Below, in pieces: positions 50,359 through 61,837 of a stretch of DNA of 64,000 nucleotides. The number at the start of each line of letters is the position of its first letter. Positions within the stretch are counted from its first letter, which is position 1. Position numbers and translations under genes: made by a program. Below the pieces are notes generated by a model. That model did not search any database. It worked only from the letters and a program-made list of their open reading frames with translations, and was not told the origin of the DNA. This DNA is from JAJYRX01 sp041655275 (GTDB lineage Bacteria > Pseudomonadota > Gammaproteobacteria > Burkholderiales > Burkholderiaceae_B), in contig JBBAFU010000008.1 in the NCBI GenBank assembly GCA_041655275.1, forward strand, positions 62,001-126,000, in the 5' to 3' direction.

Positions 50359-50381
50359 CGCCGGGATAAAGGGGCCCGGCG
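50359..50381 (-). promoter_or_regulatory. Stem-loop in the rpsA leader
   Basis: CGCCGGG (50359-50365) and CCCGGCG (50375-50381) form a perfect 7-bp GC stem with a 9-nt loop, 40 bp before the rpsA ATG. It lies within the 101-bp cmk-rpsA gap. No T-run follows, so a role in S1 leader folding or attenuation is more likely than plain termination. Inferred. Confidence 0.4.
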
Positions 50382-50419
50382 GAGTTGCAAACCCCGGACT
50401 ACGATGCCGCCCCTGTCTT

Positions 50420-51130
50420 TCAGGTGGCCGCCCCCTCGTCCGGAACGGAATGGGTGCCTGACCACAGATCAAGCACCCTGGCAACCGTTTCGTCGATGCT
50501 CAGATCTGACGAATCGATCGTATATGCGCCCGCCGCCGCGACAAGCGGCGCGTGGGCGCGCTGGCGATCACGCTCATCGCGCAAGCGCATCTCTTCTACA
50601 AGGGTTGCAAGCTTAGCAGAAATTCCTTGCTCGCTCAACTGCTTACACCGCCTTTGTGCACGTGCCGCAGCGCTTGCCACCAGAAAGATCTTGAGCGGGG
50701 CATCCGGAAAGACCACGGTACCCATGTCACGCCCGTCGGCCACCAGGCCCGGCGGCCGGCGAAAGTCGCGCTGGCACTGCAGCAAGGCCTCGCGCACCGG
50801 GGGATGAACCGCCAGCTGCGAGGCACGCCGGCCGATGTCCTCCTCGCGAATCGCAAGGCTGACATCACGCGCCTGCAGGTAGACGCGACCGTTTTCAAAG
50901 TGCACCGCCAGATCGGCCGCCACGCGCGCGAGCGCCGCCACATCTTCCATGGCGATGCCCTGTTCACGCGCAGCCAGCGCCGTCAGGCGGTACAGCGCAC
51001 CGCTGTCGAGCATGGACCAGCCCAGGGCCTGCGCGACGCGATGCGCAATCGTCCCCTTGCCGGAGGCCGTAGGGCCGTCAATGGTGATGACGGGCACCTG
51101 CCCCGCATTCCCCCGAACGGCCCCGGTCAT
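50420..51130 (-). CDS. cmk: Cytidylate kinase
   Basis: Phosphorylates CMP and dCMP. 236 aa, with the P-loop GPTASGKGT at 19-27, the CMP-binding segment [19 protein letters not shown] and the lid [13 protein letters not shown] 51130 overlaps the aroA stop by 4 bp (ATGA). cmk-rpsA linkage is conserved. Confidence 0.96.
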   Translation of the reverse strand: MTGAVRGNAGQVPVITIDGPTASGKGTIAHRVAQALGWSMLDSGALYRLTALAAREQGIAMEDVAALARVAADLAVHFENGRVYLQARDVSLAIREEDIGRRASQLAVHPPVREALLQCQRDFRRPPGLVADGRDMGTVVFPDAPLKIFLVASAAARAQRRCKQLSEQGISAKLATLVEEMRLRDERDRQRAHAPLVAAAGAYTIDSSDLSIDETVARVLDLWSGTHSVPDEGAAT

Positions 51131-52437
51131 GCGACGACCCCTGCGAACACCTTGAAATAGTCGGGAAAGGTCTTGCTGACGCAGCCCGGATCCAGGATGA
51201 CCTGGGGCACGGGACCGAAAGCCGCCAGCGAGAAGCACATTGCCATGCGGTGGTCATCGTAGGTGGCAATCTGTGCCGTGCGCCATTGATCGCGCGCCAG
51301 CGGATGCACCCGCAGCCAGTCGGGCCCCGAGGCCACCTGCGCACCAAGCTTCTCGAGCTCGGCGTGCATGGCGGCGATGCGATCGGTCTCCTTCACGCGC
51401 CAGCTGGCGATGTTGCGCAGGGTGCACGGCCCATCGGCAAACAGGGCCATGACGGCCGCCGTCATGGCGGCATCGGGAATCAGGTTGAAATCGCGATCGA
51501 AGGCGGCCAGGCGTGCACCCTCGGCCACGCGCGGCCCGGACACGGTGAGCGCGTCCGCCTCCCACTCCAGTTGCGCACCCATGGCCTGCACCACTTCGGC
51601 AAAGCCCATATCGCCCTGGATACTGTCGCGCCCCGCACCCTGGATGCGCAGAGGCCCGCCGCCCAGCGTGGCGGCCGCCATGAAGTAGGACGCGCTGGAA
51701 GCATCACCTTCAATAAGGAAAGACCCGGGGGCCACATAGGCCGCCCCCGGCGGGATACGAAAACGCGCGCCCGGCCCGCGCTCCACCACGACGCCGAAAC
51801 GCGCCATCAGGGCCAGGGTGATCTCCACATAGGGACGGGAAATGAGCGTGCCTTCGACCTCGATCTCGAGCCCTTCGGGCATGAGGGGCGCCGCAATGAG
51901 CAAACCGGTCAGGAACTGGCTGGACACATCGCCGCGCACGCGCACCGGAGCGTCGGCCCGCAAACGGCCCGGCGCCAGTCGCAGGGGCGGATAGCCGGGT
52001 GTGCCCAGATAATCGATAACGGCCCCCAGGCTGCGCAAGGCATCGACCAGATCCCCGATGGGGCGCTCGTGCATGCGATCGATACCGGACAGGGTGACAC
52101 TGGCGCCCATCAGGGCGAACACCGCCGTCAGCGTGCGGATTGCCGTGCCCGCATTGCCCATGAAGAGCACGCCCTCGAGCACGGGAAAGGGGCAGGCGCC
52201 CTCCACCTGCAGGGTCTCCGGCCCCAATGTTTCAAGCGCAAGCCCGCAGTGCTCCAGGGCGGCGCGCATGACGCGCGTATCGTCCGAATCCAGCAGACCC
52301 TCGAGGCGGGTGCGTCCACGGGCCAGCGCAGCCAGCAACAGGGCCCGGTTGGAAATGCTCTTGGAACCCGGCAGGCGCATATGGCCGCAGGTCCGGCTCA
52401 CCGGCGCCAGGGTCAGGCTTGCCACTGTTTCAGTCAT
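51127..52437 (-). CDS. aroA: 3-phosphoshikimate 1-carboxyvinyltransferase (EPSP synthase)
   Basis: Sixth step of the shikimate pathway. 436 aa in two inside-out barrels. [18 protein letters not shown] near 25-42, [15 protein letters not shown] near 90-105 and the C-terminal KETDRIAAM are diagnostic. The glycine of GNAGTA, whose change gives glyphosate tolerance, is unchanged. ATG 52437 overlaps tyrA by 8 bp. Confidence 0.97.
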   Translation of the reverse strand: MTETVASLTLAPVSRTCGHMRLPGSKSISNRALLLAALARGRTRLEGLLDSDDTRVMRAALEHCGLALETLGPETLQVEGACPFPVLEGVLFMGNAGTAIRTLTAVFALMGASVTLSGIDRMHERPIGDLVDALRSLGAVIDYLGTPGYPPLRLAPGRLRADAPVRVRGDVSSQFLTGLLIAAPLMPEGLEIEVEGTLISRPYVEITLALMARFGVVVERGPGARFRIPPGAAYVAPGSFLIEGDASSASYFMAAATLGGGPLRIQGAGRDSIQGDMGFAEVVQAMGAQLEWEADALTVSGPRVAEGARLAAFDRDFNLIPDAAMTAAVMALFADGPCTLRNIASWRVKETDRIAAMHAELEKLGAQVASGPDWLRVHPLARDQWRTAQIATYDDHRMAMCFSLAAFGPVPQVILDPGCVSKTFPDYFKVFAGVVA

Positions 52438-53323
52438 CAAAACCACTCCTGCTACCCCAGAACCGGCGCGCTACCGCGGCCCGTTCCAGAAAATTCCTCA
52501 AGGCCTCGCCATCGCCGGCCTGCAGTGCCTGCTGGGCCTGGTCGAGCGCATCCCGCAAGGCGTCGAGCTCATGCAGCACGGCATCGCGATTGGCCAGGAA
52601 GATATCACGCCAGACCTCGGATGAGCCCGCAGCAATGCGCGTGACATCACGAAACCCCGTCCCGGCCAGGGTAAGGCGAAGATCGGAATCTTCGGCCATG
52701 GCGATCTGCCACATGAATACCGAAGACAGAAAATGCGGCAGATGACTGACCGAAGCCAGCACACGATCATGGGCTTCGGGCGTCATCTGCATGACATGCG
52801 CGCCACAGGCCTCCCATACCCGGGTGATGCGCACGATTGCGCCGGCATCGGTGAGCGCCGTCGGCGTCAGGACCACATGGCGGCCACGAAACAGGCTTGC
52901 CTGCGCCGCCTCGGGACCGGCCTGCTCACCCCCGGCAATGGGATGCGCGGGCACATACTGCCCGATACGCGGCCCCAGGGCCCGGGCGGCTGCCGCCACC
53001 AGGCCCCCCTTGGTGCTGCCGGCATCGGTGATCAGTGCCCCTTCGCGCAGCACGGGACGAATCTCGGACAGTATGCCGGCCATGCTGCCCACCGGCGTGG
53101 CCAGCAGGATCAGATCAGCCTTGGCAGCGGCCTGCTCCAGGCTGGTGATCTCATCTACCAGACCCAGCGACAGCGCACGCGTGAGCGCATCCCGGTGCCG
53201 TCCGACGCCCAGTACCCGCTGCGCAACGCCGGCCTGACGCAAGGCGGCGGCAAACGAGCCGCCGATCAGGCCCACGCCCACGACCGCCAGCACCGGAATC
53301 CGGGGCGCACCAGACGACGTCAT
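52430..53323 (-). CDS. tyrA: Prephenate dehydrogenase
   Basis: 297-aa NAD(P)-dependent enzyme on the tyrosine branch. Rossmann motif [11 protein letters not shown] at 15-25 and the catalytic [11 protein letters not shown] segment are visible. There is no chorismate mutase fusion and no ACT domain. Its ATG overlaps the hisC stop by 4 bp. The cyclohexadienyl substrate range typical of this order is possible, but not readable. Confidence 0.94.
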   Translation of the reverse strand: MTSSGAPRIPVLAVVGVGLIGGSFAAALRQAGVAQRVLGVGRHRDALTRALSLGLVDEITSLEQAAAKADLILLATPVGSMAGILSEIRPVLREGALITDAGSTKGGLVAAAARALGPRIGQYVPAHPIAGGEQAGPEAAQASLFRGRHVVLTPTALTDAGAIVRITRVWEACGAHVMQMTPEAHDRVLASVSHLPHFLSSVFMWQIAMAEDSDLRLTLAGTGFRDVTRIAAGSSEVWRDIFLANRDAVLHELDALRDALDQAQQALQAGDGEALRNFLERAAVARRFWGSRSGFDD

Positions 53324-54465
53324 CGCGCGGCGAGAATCTCGGTGAGCGCCTTCACGAAGGCGCGATTCTCGTGCGCCAGCCCGACGCTCACGCGCAGGTG
53401 CCCGGGAAGGCCGTCAGCCGCCACCGGACGCACAATGATGCCGCGACGCAGCAAGGCCTGATGCACGGCGGCCGCATCGCCGACATGAACGAGCACAAAA
53501 TTGCCGTGACTGGGCACGTAATCCAGCCCCAGCGTCTCGAAGGCCTCCTGAAGATATGCCCTGCCCTCGCAGTTGACGCGATAGCTTTCTTCAAGAAAAG
53601 CCGTGTCTTCGAGCGCCGCCAGCGCCGCCGCCTGCGCCAGACTGTTCACATTGAAGGGCTGACGCACGCGATTGAGCAGATCGGTCAGGCGCGGCTGGGC
53701 CAGTGCAAAGCCCACACGCAAGCCGGCAAGCCCGTAGGCCTTGGAAAATGTGCGTGTCACGATGAGGTTGGGATATTGCTCGACCAGGCGCGCGCTGTCG
53801 AAACGCCGGCCAGGCTCAAGAAACTCGTTATAGGCCTCGTCGAGCACTACCGTGACACGCTCGCCGTGGGCCAGCTGCATGCCCTGCAGAAAATCGGCGA
53901 TATCCTGCCCGGCAATGAAGGTTCCCGTCGGGTTGTTCGGATTGGCGATGAAGACCAGACGCGTCTCGTCATCCACGGCCGCGAGCATGGCCGTCAGATC
54001 GTGACCGAAATCGCGGGCCGGCACGGCAACATGTCGCGCACCGCGCGCCTGTGTGGCCAGACGGTAGACGGCAAACGCGTGCTGCGAATACACCACGGCA
54101 TCGCCCGCAGACAGCAGTGCCAGCGACACCAGCTCGAGCAGGTCGTTGGAGCCATTGCCCAGGGTGATCCAGGCTGCAGGCACACCGTAATGCCGGGATA
54201 GCGCCGCCTTCAGCTCGAAGCCGTTGGCATCCGGATAGCGCCCCAGCCCGGACAGGACGCCGCTCATCGCTTCGCGCGCCGAGGCGGGAATGCCCAGCGG
54301 GTTCTCGTTCGAGGCCAGCTTGATGATGGTCGCCGCATCCAGGCCAAACTCGCGCGCCAGCTCCTCTATGGGCTTGCCTGCCTGATAGGGCGCAATGGCC
54401 GCGATATGTGCGGGCGGCTCGAAAGCCATGGCCGATGATGTCGCGGCCGGAGATGTTGCACTCAT
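53320..54465 (-). CDS. hisC: Histidinol-phosphate aminotransferase
   Basis: 381-aa class I/II PLP aminotransferase; PLP lysine Lys242 in TRTFSKAYGLAGLR, with ANPNNPTG at 174-181. Placed between pheA and tyrA, it probably also transaminates aromatic 2-oxo acids (the HisC2 role) and not only histidinol phosphate; no his operon is nearby. The start is 3 bp after pheA. Confidence 0.93.
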   Translation of the reverse strand: MSATSPAATSSAMAFEPPAHIAAIAPYQAGKPIEELAREFGLDAATIIKLASNENPLGIPASAREAMSGVLSGLGRYPDANGFELKAALSRHYGVPAAWITLGNGSNDLLELVSLALLSAGDAVVYSQHAFAVYRLATQARGARHVAVPARDFGHDLTAMLAAVDDETRLVFIANPNNPTGTFIAGQDIADFLQGMQLAHGERVTVVLDEAYNEFLEPGRRFDSARLVEQYPNLIVTRTFSKAYGLAGLRVGFALAQPRLTDLLNRVRQPFNVNSLAQAAALAALEDTAFLEESYRVNCEGRAYLQEAFETLGLDYVPSHGNFVLVHVGDAAAVHQALLRRGIIVRPVAADGLPGHLRVSVGLAHENRAFVKALTEILAAR

Positions 54466-54468
54466 AAA

Positions 54469-55560
54469 TCAATCCTGCTGCCGGGGATAGGAACCGAGCA
54501 CCTTGAGGAAAGCCAGCTGCCCGCGCAACTCGGACAGCGCCCTGGCGACCGCCGGCTCCTCGCGATGCCCCAGTACATCGACATAGAAATAGTATTCCCA
54601 CTGGCCGGTGCGGGCCGGTCGCGACTCCAGCCGCGTCATCGACACGCCGTTGCGCGCCAGGGGCGCCAGCATCTCGTAGACCGCGCCGGCACGATTGGGC
54701 ACGGCCAGGATGAGGCTGGTCTTGTCATCGCCGCTGGGCTCGGCATCCTCATGACTGACCATGAGGAAGCGGGTGCGATTCTGGGGATCGTCCTGGATAC
54801 CGGAAGCCACCACGGACAGCCCCCAGACCTTGGCCGCCGAGCGGCCGGCAATGGCCGCCACCGTGGTATCTTCCGATGCCAGACGCGCCGCTTCGGCATT
54901 GCTGGCAGCCGCCTCGAGCGGGATACCGGGCCAGTGCCGCCCCAGCCAGTTGCGACACTGCGCCAGCGCCTGGGGATGACCCATGATGCGCGTGACCCCG
55001 GCCATATCCTCCGACCGGGCCAGCAGCTCGTGATGAATGGCAATGGAGCGTTCGCCCAGCACACGCAGCGGCGCATTGAGCAGCAGGTCCAGCGTGCGGT
55101 TGATGGCCCCTTCGGTGGAGTTCTCGACCGGGACCACGCCGACATCGGCCTGCCCCGCCAGAACGCTGCGGAACACCTCATCGAAGCTGTCGCAATGCAC
55201 AGCCGCAATCATGTGGCCGAAATGCGCCTGGGCCGCCTGCTCGGAAAACGACGCCTGCGGACCCAGGAAGGCAACGCGCAACACGCGTTCCAGCCCGCGA
55301 CAGGTGGAAATGATCTCGCTCCAGACGGCCTCTATGGCCTCGGGCGGAAACGGTCCGGCATTGAGCGCCTGCAGCCGGCGATAGATCTTCGCCTCGCGCC
55401 CGGGCTTGAGCACCGTGGCGTCCATCTGCAGGGACTCCTTGATCTGCCCCACTTGCTGGGCGATGCCCGCCCGCTCGTTGACGAGTGCCAGTATCTGCTC
55501 GTCGATCGCATCAATGCGCTCGCGAAGCGGCCCCAGACGGGCGACCAAAGTATCATCCAT
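54469..55560 (-). CDS. pheA: Bifunctional chorismate mutase/prephenate dehydratase
   Basis: Two-step enzyme of the phenylalanine branch. 363 aa: AroQ chorismate mutase (1-90, [27 protein letters not shown]), prephenate dehydratase (about 100-275, [18 protein letters not shown] and the NRTRFLM motif) and a C-terminal ACT domain (290-360) for phenylalanine feedback, with ESRP. ATG 55560 overlaps serC by 8 bp. Confidence 0.96.
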   Translation of the reverse strand: MDDTLVARLGPLRERIDAIDEQILALVNERAGIAQQVGQIKESLQMDATVLKPGREAKIYRRLQALNAGPFPPEAIEAVWSEIISTCRGLERVLRVAFLGPQASFSEQAAQAHFGHMIAAVHCDSFDEVFRSVLAGQADVGVVPVENSTEGAINRTLDLLLNAPLRVLGERSIAIHHELLARSEDMAGVTRIMGHPQALAQCRNWLGRHWPGIPLEAAASNAEAARLASEDTTVAAIAGRSAAKVWGLSVVASGIQDDPQNRTRFLMVSHEDAEPSGDDKTSLILAVPNRAGAVYEMLAPLARNGVSMTRLESRPARTGQWEYYFYVDVLGHREEPAVARALSELRGQLAFLKVLGSYPRQQD

Positions 55561-56683
55561 GGCGACGCTCAAACTCCTGCATGAACTGGACAAGGGCCTG
55601 CACGCCCTCGAGCGGCATGGCATTGTAGATGGAAGCACGCATGCCGCCCACACTCTTGTGCCCCTTGAGCTGCAGCAGGCCCGCCGCCTGCGCCTCATCC
55701 AGGAAAGACGTGTTCAGCGCCTCATCATGCAGGAGGAAGGGAACATTCATGCGCGAGCGCCAGGGGCGCGCCACAGTACTGCGATAGAACTGCGTGCCAT
55801 CCAGATAATCGTAAAGCAGTGCCGCCTTGGCGATGTTGGCCTGCTCCATGGATGCCACCCCGCCCTGCGCCAGCAGCCACTTGAAGACCAGGCCGGCAAT
55901 ATAGATGGCATAGGTGGGCGGCGTGTTGAGCATGGAGCCGGCCCTGGCCACCTGGCCATAATCAAAGGCCGACGGGCAGACGGGCAGGGCATGACCGAGC
56001 AGATCGCGGCGCACCAGCACGAGGGTGACCCCGGCGGGCCCGGCATTCTTCTGCGCCCCGGCATAGACCACGCCCACATTCGTGAAATCCATGGGACGCG
56101 ACAGGAAATGGGACGAAGCGTCAACCACCAGCGGCACGCCGGGAGCGCCCAGGCCGGCCAGATCCGGCCAGTCGGCAAACTCGACGCCGCCCACGGTCTC
56201 GTTGCTGCACAGGTGGACATAGGCGGCATCCGGGCGCAGACGCCATTGCCCCGGCTCGGGAAACCAGGTCCAGGGCGCCTGCGGGCGCTCATCGATCGTG
56301 CATGCCTGATCGCTGGCGGCCGCCACGGCGATATCGCCATAGCGCGAGGCTTCGGCGTGCGACTTGCGCGACCAGTTTCCCGAGAGGATGTAATCGGCCT
56401 TGCCACTGCCGCCACGGCCCAGCAGATTCATGGGCACGATGGCGTTTTCCGCCGTCGCACCCCCCTGCATGAACAGCACGGCAAACGTATCGGGCACATC
56501 CAGCAGACGGCGCAGATCGGCCTCGGCCTCATCGCGTATCCGGCCGAATTCGCGGCCGCGGTGACTCATCTCCATCACCGACATACCGCTGCCCTGCCAG
56601 TCCGCCATCTCGGCGGCAGCCTGTTCAAGCACCGCCAGCGGCAGCACCGCCGGACCCGCCGAGAAATTCCAGGGTCGGTTCAT
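55553..56683 (-). CDS. serC: Phosphoserine aminotransferase
   Basis: PLP enzyme of serine and pyridoxine synthesis. 376 aa; [15 protein letters not shown] start, HRGREF near 41-46, and PLP lysine Lys212 in [16 protein letters not shown]. Its ATG is 4 bp after the gyrA stop. gyrA-serC-pheA-hisC-tyrA-aroA is a conserved supercluster in this order. Confidence 0.97.
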   Translation of the reverse strand: MNRPWNFSAGPAVLPLAVLEQAAAEMADWQGSGMSVMEMSHRGREFGRIRDEAEADLRRLLDVPDTFAVLFMQGGATAENAIVPMNLLGRGGSGKADYILSGNWSRKSHAEASRYGDIAVAAASDQACTIDERPQAPWTWFPEPGQWRLRPDAAYVHLCSNETVGGVEFADWPDLAGLGAPGVPLVVDASSHFLSRPMDFTNVGVVYAGAQKNAGPAGVTLVLVRRDLLGHALPVCPSAFDYGQVARAGSMLNTPPTYAIYIAGLVFKWLLAQGGVASMEQANIAKAALLYDYLDGTQFYRSTVARPWRSRMNVPFLLHDEALNTSFLDEAQAAGLLQLKGHKSVGGMRASIYNAMPLEGVQALVQFMQEFERRHG

Positions 56684-56687
56684 GCGC

Positions 56688-59288
56688 TCACTCCTGCTCA
56701 TCGTCATCATCATCCAGGTCGGCATCGGATTCGACCACACGTCGCACGCCCGAAAGCATGCTGCCATCATCGACATTGATCAGCGTCACGCCCTGGGTGG
56801 CGCGCCCCATCTCGCGTATCTCGGAAACCCGCGTACGCACAAGCACACCGCCGGTGGTGATGAGCATGATCTCATCGTCGGGCAAGACCAGGACGGCCCC
56901 CACCACCTTGCCGTTGCGCTCGGTGGTCTGAATGGCGATGATGCCCTTGCCGCCGCGCCCGTGACGCGTGTATTCCGACAGCGGCGTACGCTTGCCGAAA
57001 CCGTTCTCGGTGGCGGTCAGCACGCTGCGCGACTCGTCGGCCGCCACCACCATGCCGATCACCGCCTGATCGTCCTCGAGCCGCATGCCGCGCACGCCGC
57101 GGGCCGTGCGCCCCATGGGACGCACATCATCCTCGCTGAAACGCGCCGCCTTGCCGTCATCGGAAAACAGCATGATGTCATGGCTGCCATTGGTCAGGTC
57201 AACGCCGATCAGGTAGTCGCCCTCATCCAAATCGACGGCGATGATGCCCGTCTTGCGGGGGTTGGAAAAATCGGACAGCGGTGTCTTCTTCACCGTACCG
57301 CGTGCCGTGGCCATGAAGACATATTCATCGTCGGTGAATGCCTTGACCGGCAGCACGACGGTGATGGTCTCGTTCTCGACCAGCGGGAACATGTTGACGA
57401 TGGGCCGCCCGCGCGCATTGCGCGAACCCTGGGGCACCTCCCACACCTTGAGCCAGTAGACGCGGCCCCGGTCGGAGAAGCACAGGATGTAGTCGTGCGT
57501 GTTGGCGATGAAGAGCTGGTCAACCCAGTCATCCTCGCGCGTGGTGGTGGCCTGCTTGCCGCGACCGCCGCGCCGCTGGGCGCGATATTCGGACAGTGGC
57601 TGGCTCTTGATGTAACCGGCCCGGGACAGCGTGACCACCATGTCCATGGGTGTGATCAGGTCCTCGGTGTCGAGATCCGTGGCATTGAGCTCGATCTCGG
57701 AGCGGCGCTCATCGCGCACATTGGTCGAGAACTCGGCCTTGATGGCGGCAAGCTCCTCGCCAATGATGGCCGTGACACGCTCGGGACGTGCGAGGATATC
57801 GAGCAGATCCGCGATGGTGTCCATGATCTGGCGATATTCGTCGAGGATCTTCTCCTGCTCCAGCCCGGTGAGGCGCTGCAGGCGCATATTGAGGATTTCC
57901 TGGGCCTGCACATCACTCAGGCGGTACAGGCCGTCATCACCCAGGCCATACTCGTCGGGCAGATCCTGCGGGCGATAGGCCGAACGCCCGCCCTGGCGGT
58001 CCTGGTCGGCCCGCTGCAGCATCTCGCGCACCAGGCCCGAATCCCAGCCGCGCGCCATCAGCGCCTGGCGCGCCACCGGCGGCGTGGGCGCCGCCTTGAT
58101 GATGGCGATGAAATCATCGATATTGGCCAGGGCAACCGCCAGACCCTCGACCACATGGGCGCGGTCGCGCGCCTTGCGCAGCTGGAACACCGTACGCCGC
58201 GTGACCACTTCCCGGCGATGCCACAGGAAATGCTCGACCATCTGCTTCAGGTTGAGCAGGCGCGGCTGGCCATCCACCAGCGCCACCAGGTTCATCCCGA
58301 AGGTTTCCTGCAGCTGGGTGTGCTTGTACAGATTGTTGAGCACCACCTCGGCCACCTCGCCGCGACGCAGCTCGATCACCAGGCGCATGCCGTCCTTGTC
58401 GGACTCGTCGCGGATATCGGAGATGCCTTCGATCTTCTTCTCATTGACCAGATCGGCAATACGTTCCTGGAGCGATTTCTTGTTGACCTGATAGGGCAAG
58501 GCATCGACGACGATGGCCTGGCGATGGCCGCGCTCCATATCCTCGATATGCGCGCGTGCACGCATGATGACGCGCCCGCGACCGGTGCGATAGCCTTCGC
58601 GCACACCGGCCACGCCATAGATGATGCCGCCCGTGGGAAAGTCGGGCGCAGGAATGAACGCCATGAGCTCATCGATGGTGCAGGCCGGGTTGGCCAGCAT
58701 GTGCAGGCAGCCGTCGACCACTTCCGACAGGTTGTGCGGCGGAATGTTGGTGGCCATGCCGACGGCAATGCCCGAGCTGCCGTTCACGAGCAGATTGGGC
58801 AGGCGCGAAGGCAGCAGCAGGGGCTCCTTTTCGCTGCCATCATAGTTGGGACCGAAATCCACCGTATCCTGATCGATATCGGCCAGCATCTCGTGGGCAA
58901 TGCGCGCCAGCCGCACTTCCGTATAACGCATGGCCGCGGCACTGTCACCGTCCACCGAGCCGAAGTTGCCCTGGCCATCGACCAGCATGTAGCGCAGCGA
59001 GAAGTCCTGCGCCATGCGCACTATGGTGTCGTAGACGGCCGAATCGCCATGGGGGTGGTACTTACCGATGACGTCCCCCACAATGCGCGCCGACTTCTTG
59101 TAGGGCCGGTTCCAGTCATTGTTGAGCTCGTGCATGGCGAAGAGCACACGCCGGTGGACCGGCTTGAGCCCGTCGCGCACATCGGGCAGCGCCCGGCCCA
59201 CGATGACGCTCATGGCGTAGTCCAGATAACTGCGGCGCATCTCGTCTTCGAGCGAGATCGGAAGCGTTTCCCGGGCAAAGGATGTCAT
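56688..59288 (-). CDS. gyrA: DNA gyrase subunit A
   Basis: 866-aa breakage-reunion subunit of gyrase. Active tyrosine Tyr122 in [10 protein letters not shown]. The quinolone region [12 protein letters not shown] has Ser83 and Asp87, the wild-type residues. The GyrA box QRRGGRGK, essential for wrapping and absent from ParC, is present near 560, followed by the beta-pinwheel and an acidic tail ([12 protein letters not shown]). ATG 59288 gives [11 protein letters not shown]; the frame upstream is not conserved. Confidence 0.98.
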   Translation of the reverse strand: MTSFARETLPISLEDEMRRSYLDYAMSVIVGRALPDVRDGLKPVHRRVLFAMHELNNDWNRPYKKSARIVGDVIGKYHPHGDSAVYDTIVRMAQDFSLRYMLVDGQGNFGSVDGDSAAAMRYTEVRLARIAHEMLADIDQDTVDFGPNYDGSEKEPLLLPSRLPNLLVNGSSGIAVGMATNIPPHNLSEVVDGCLHMLANPACTIDELMAFIPAPDFPTGGIIYGVAGVREGYRTGRGRVIMRARAHIEDMERGHRQAIVVDALPYQVNKKSLQERIADLVNEKKIEGISDIRDESDKDGMRLVIELRRGEVAEVVLNNLYKHTQLQETFGMNLVALVDGQPRLLNLKQMVEHFLWHRREVVTRRTVFQLRKARDRAHVVEGLAVALANIDDFIAIIKAAPTPPVARQALMARGWDSGLVREMLQRADQDRQGGRSAYRPQDLPDEYGLGDDGLYRLSDVQAQEILNMRLQRLTGLEQEKILDEYRQIMDTIADLLDILARPERVTAIIGEELAAIKAEFSTNVRDERRSEIELNATDLDTEDLITPMDMVVTLSRAGYIKSQPLSEYRAQRRGGRGKQATTTREDDWVDQLFIANTHDYILCFSDRGRVYWLKVWEVPQGSRNARGRPIVNMFPLVENETITVVLPVKAFTDDEYVFMATARGTVKKTPLSDFSNPRKTGIIAVDLDEGDYLIGVDLTNGSHDIMLFSDDGKAARFSEDDVRPMGRTARGVRGMRLEDDQAVIGMVVAADESRSVLTATENGFGKRTPLSEYTRHGRGGKGIIAIQTTERNGKVVGAVLVLPDDEIMLITTGGVLVRTRVSEIREMGRATQGVTLINVDDGSMLSGVRRVVESDADLDDDDDEQE

Positions 59289-59690
59289 GTCGGAATGGGG
59301 AGCGTGAAAATAGGGTTGAGGCCTGCAATACGCGGGGAACGCATGCGCGGGCAAATAGGAAATTCTAACATTTTCATGAAGAAGACCGCAGCATGGCGCT
59401 ATTTTCAATATTGATGGCGGCGCGGCCCGATACGCGTACAAACCATGAATGTGGAAAAAAACCAACAAAACAGCGGCAGATTTTCCTGATTTCTGTGGAT
59501 AAGCCCGATCCGGGGGCCGCCGGCCTGACCAAAGCAGGGAAAATGCCTTAAGATTCTGGCTAACAACACGTGAAACCGGACGCAATGCTTGGCACCCGTC
59601 CCTGTGTTGCTATACTGGTTCCGTTTTCCTGATATGCGGCGGGGGTTCGCTGCGGTCACTTACCAGCATTCAAGCTCAAAGAGGAGAAAC
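59289..59690. other. gyrA/ompA divergent intergenic region
   Basis: 402 bp between the divergent gyrA and ompA starts. It holds the ompA promoter (59589-59616) and, on the minus strand, an AT-rich stretch with a possible -10 (TAGAAT near 59360) for gyrA. I see no open frame, tRNA or repeat of note. Confidence 0.6.
59589..59616 (+). promoter_or_regulatory. ompA sigma70 promoter
   Basis: TTGGCA (59589-59594), 16 bp, TATACT (59611-59616), with a TG extension one base before the -10. It is 75 bp from the ompA ATG. A strong match, fitting an abundant outer-membrane protein. Confidence 0.75.
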
Positions 59691-60272
59691 ATGAACAAAC
59701 CCTCCAAAATCGCACTTGCACTCGCCACTGCAGCTCTGGCTGTCTCTGGTCCCGTCTCTGCCCAAACCGTGGATAACTGGCAAAACCCGTTCGGCAATGT
59801 CTGGATGAACGGCACGAACGAACTTTGCTGGCGCGATGCATTCTGGACGCCTGCCACCGGTATTGCCGGCTGTGACGGTGTTCCGGTCGTCGCCGAAGCT
59901 CCGGTCGTTGCACCCACCGCATCCAAGGTAGTGCTCAACGCCGACACCTTCTTCGACTTCGACAAGTCCACGCTCAAGCCCGAAGGCCGCCAGGTACTGG
60001 ATCAGGTTGCCAACCAGGTTGCCAACATCAACCTCGAAACCCTGATTGCCACCGGTCACACCGACTCCATCGGTACGGAAGAGTACAACCAGGGCCTGTC
60101 CGAGCGCCGTGCCAACGCCGTCAAGGACTACCTGGTCAACAAGGGTGTTCCGGCTGATCGCATCTACACGGAAGGCAAGGGCAAGCTCAGCCCCATCGCC
60201 ACCAACGCTACTCGCGAAGGCCGCGCACAGAACCGTCGCGTCGAAATCGAGATCGTCGGTACGCGCAAGTAA
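59691..60272 (+). CDS. ompA: OmpA-family outer-membrane protein (short form)
   Basis: 193 aa: signal peptide cut after residue 24 (PVSA/QTVDNW), a short linker of about 70 residues with two cysteines (NELCWRDAF and GIAGCDGV), and a full OmpA C-terminal peptidoglycan-binding domain (FFDFDKSTLKP, TGHTDSIGTEEYNQGLSERRANAVKDYL, NRRVEIEI). There is no room for the eight-stranded barrel of E. coli OmpA. GAGGAGA precedes the ATG. Two hairpins end the transcript. Confidence 0.94.
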   Translation: MNKPSKIALALATAALAVSGPVSAQTVDNWQNPFGNVWMNGTNELCWRDAFWTPATGIAGCDGVPVVAEAPVVAPTASKVVLNADTFFDFDKSTLKPEGRQVLDQVANQVANINLETLIATGHTDSIGTEEYNQGLSERRANAVKDYLVNKGVPADRIYTEGKGKLSPIATNATREGRAQNRRVEIEIVGTRK

Positions 60273-60285
60273 GCAAGTCATCCGG

Positions 60286-60305
60286 GCACTCCTCGGGAGT
60301 GTTTC
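60286..60305 (+). terminator. Short hairpin after ompA
   Basis: CACTCC (60287-60292) and GGAGTG (60296-60301) with a 3-nt loop, then TTTC. About 15 bp after the ompA stop and followed by a stronger terminator; likely the first of a tandem pair. Confidence 0.45.
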
Positions 60306-60318
60306 GACCCTGTCTTGC

Positions 60319-60354
60319 AAAAGGGCTTCGCCATTCCAGGCGAGGCCCTTTTTA
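60319..60354 (+). terminator. Intrinsic terminator of ompA
   Basis: AAAAGGGC..TCGCC pairs with GGCGAGGCCCTTTT across a 6-nt loop and is followed by a T-run (TTTTT). A clear Rho-independent terminator between ompA and ubiG. Confidence 0.85.
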
Positions 60355-60392
60355 ATGCCGGTTCACCTCATGCCTTTCCGGAGGCACTCGCC

Positions 60393-61133
60393 ATGCATGA
60401 CACCAATACCGCTCCGGCGGCCGACACCAGCACCAATTTCGACCAGGCCGAACTGGACAAGTTCGCCGCCCTCGCCTCGCGCTGGTGGGATCCTGAAAGC
60501 GAATTCAAGCCGCTGCACGAAATCAATCCGCTGCGCCTGGGCTGGATACGCGAGCTGGCCGGCAGCCTGTCGGGCCGGCGCATCGTCGATGTCGGCTGCG
60601 GTGGCGGCATACTGGCCGAAAGCATGGCCGCTGAAGGTGCACGGGTCACCGGCATCGATCTGGCGGAAAAACCGCTGGCCGTGGCGCGGCTGCACGGGCT
60701 GGAATCCGGCATCGCCGTGGATTATCACCACATCAGTGCAGAAGCCCTGGCGGCTGAGCGACCCGGCGAATGGGATATCGTCACCTGCATGGAAATGCTG
60801 GAACACGTGCCTGACCCGGCCGCCATCGTGCAGGCCTGCGCCCGCATGGTACGCCCCGGCGGCTGGGTATTCTTCTCTACGCTGAACCGCAACCCCAAAT
60901 CCTTTCTGTTCGCCATCATCGGCGCGGAATACCTGCTACGCCTGCTGCCCCGGGGAACCCATCGCTATGAAAGCTTCATTCGCCCCAGCGAACTGGCGCA
61001 GGCCTGCCGCGAGGCCGGGCTGGATGTGGTGCAGACCACCGGCCTGAGCTACCAGCCGATCAGCCAGGTCTATCATCTGGGCACCGACACCTCGGTCAAC
61101 TATCTGATGGCGACGCGCCGTCCCGAACACTGA
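60393..61133 (+). CDS. ubiG: Ubiquinone biosynthesis O-methyltransferase
   Basis: SAM-dependent methyltransferase acting twice in ubiquinone synthesis. 246 aa, with SAM motif [13 protein letters not shown] near 64-76 and the UbiG landmarks [20 protein letters not shown] and EHVPDP. GGAGG lies 9 nt before the ATG at 60393. gph follows 20 bp later. Confidence 0.96.
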   Translation: MHDTNTAPAADTSTNFDQAELDKFAALASRWWDPESEFKPLHEINPLRLGWIRELAGSLSGRRIVDVGCGGGILAESMAAEGARVTGIDLAEKPLAVARLHGLESGIAVDYHHISAEALAAERPGEWDIVTCMEMLEHVPDPAAIVQACARMVRPGGWVFFSTLNRNPKSFLFAIIGAEYLLRLLPRGTHRYESFIRPSELAQACREAGLDVVQTTGLSYQPISQVYHLGTDTSVNYLMATRRPEH

Positions 61134-61153
61134 AACCCGCGCTGGAACACACC

Positions 61154-61831
61154 ATGTCCCGACTTGTCCTGTTTGATTTCGACGGCACGCTTGCCGACAC
61201 TGCCCCCGATCTGGCGGCAGCCGCCAATCGCCAGCGCGTGCGCCGCGGGCTGGAACCCATGCCGCTGGATGTCCTGCGCCCCTGGTCTTCCATGGGCGCG
61301 CGCGGACTGCTCAAGGCGGCACTGGGCGTCGAGACCAGTGATCCCCAATACCCGGCACTCAGGGAGCAGTTCCTGACGGATTATGAAGCCGGCATGACCG
61401 ACCAGATCGCCCTCTTCCCGGGCATACGCGGTCTGCTCGACACGCTCAAGACCCATGGCCTGCGCTGGGGCATCGTCACCAACAAGCATGAATACCTGGC
61501 CGTGCCCCAGGCGGTCTATCTGGGCCTGCACAACGACTGCGTGGTCACGGTGGGCGGTGATACCACCGAACACATCAAGCCCCACCCCGCCCCCCTGCTG
61601 CACGCCGCCGGCAAGGCCGGCATTGCGCCCGCGCACTGCGTCTATGTGGGCGACGACCAGCGCGACATCATCGCCGGCCGGGCAGCCGGTATGGCCACCA
61701 TTGTGGCCGCCTATGGCTATTGCGGCGCCGAAACCGCCGCCATCCGCGGCTGGCAGGCCGATGCCGTGGCCGAGACCGTGGCCGACATCTGGCCTGCCAT
61801 CGCCCGCTGGGCGGGCGTTGCCGCAGCCTAG
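61154..61831 (+). CDS. gph: Phosphoglycolate phosphatase
   Basis: HAD-family hydrolase removing 2-phosphoglycolate produced by DNA repair. 225 aa; motif I FDFDGTLADT (Asp8, Asp10), motif III region HIKPHPAPLL and motif IV VYVGDDQRDIIAGRAAGM. ubiG-gph pairing is conserved. It ends 6 bp before the convergent isomerase gene. Confidence 0.94.
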   Translation: MSRLVLFDFDGTLADTAPDLAAAANRQRVRRGLEPMPLDVLRPWSSMGARGLLKAALGVETSDPQYPALREQFLTDYEAGMTDQIALFPGIRGLLDTLKTHGLRWGIVTNKHEYLAVPQAVYLGLHNDCVVTVGGDTTEHIKPHPAPLLHAAGKAGIAPAHCVYVGDDQRDIIAGRAAGMATIVAAYGYCGAETAAIRGWQADAVAETVADIWPAIARWAGVAAA

Positions 61832-61837
61832 ATCCGC

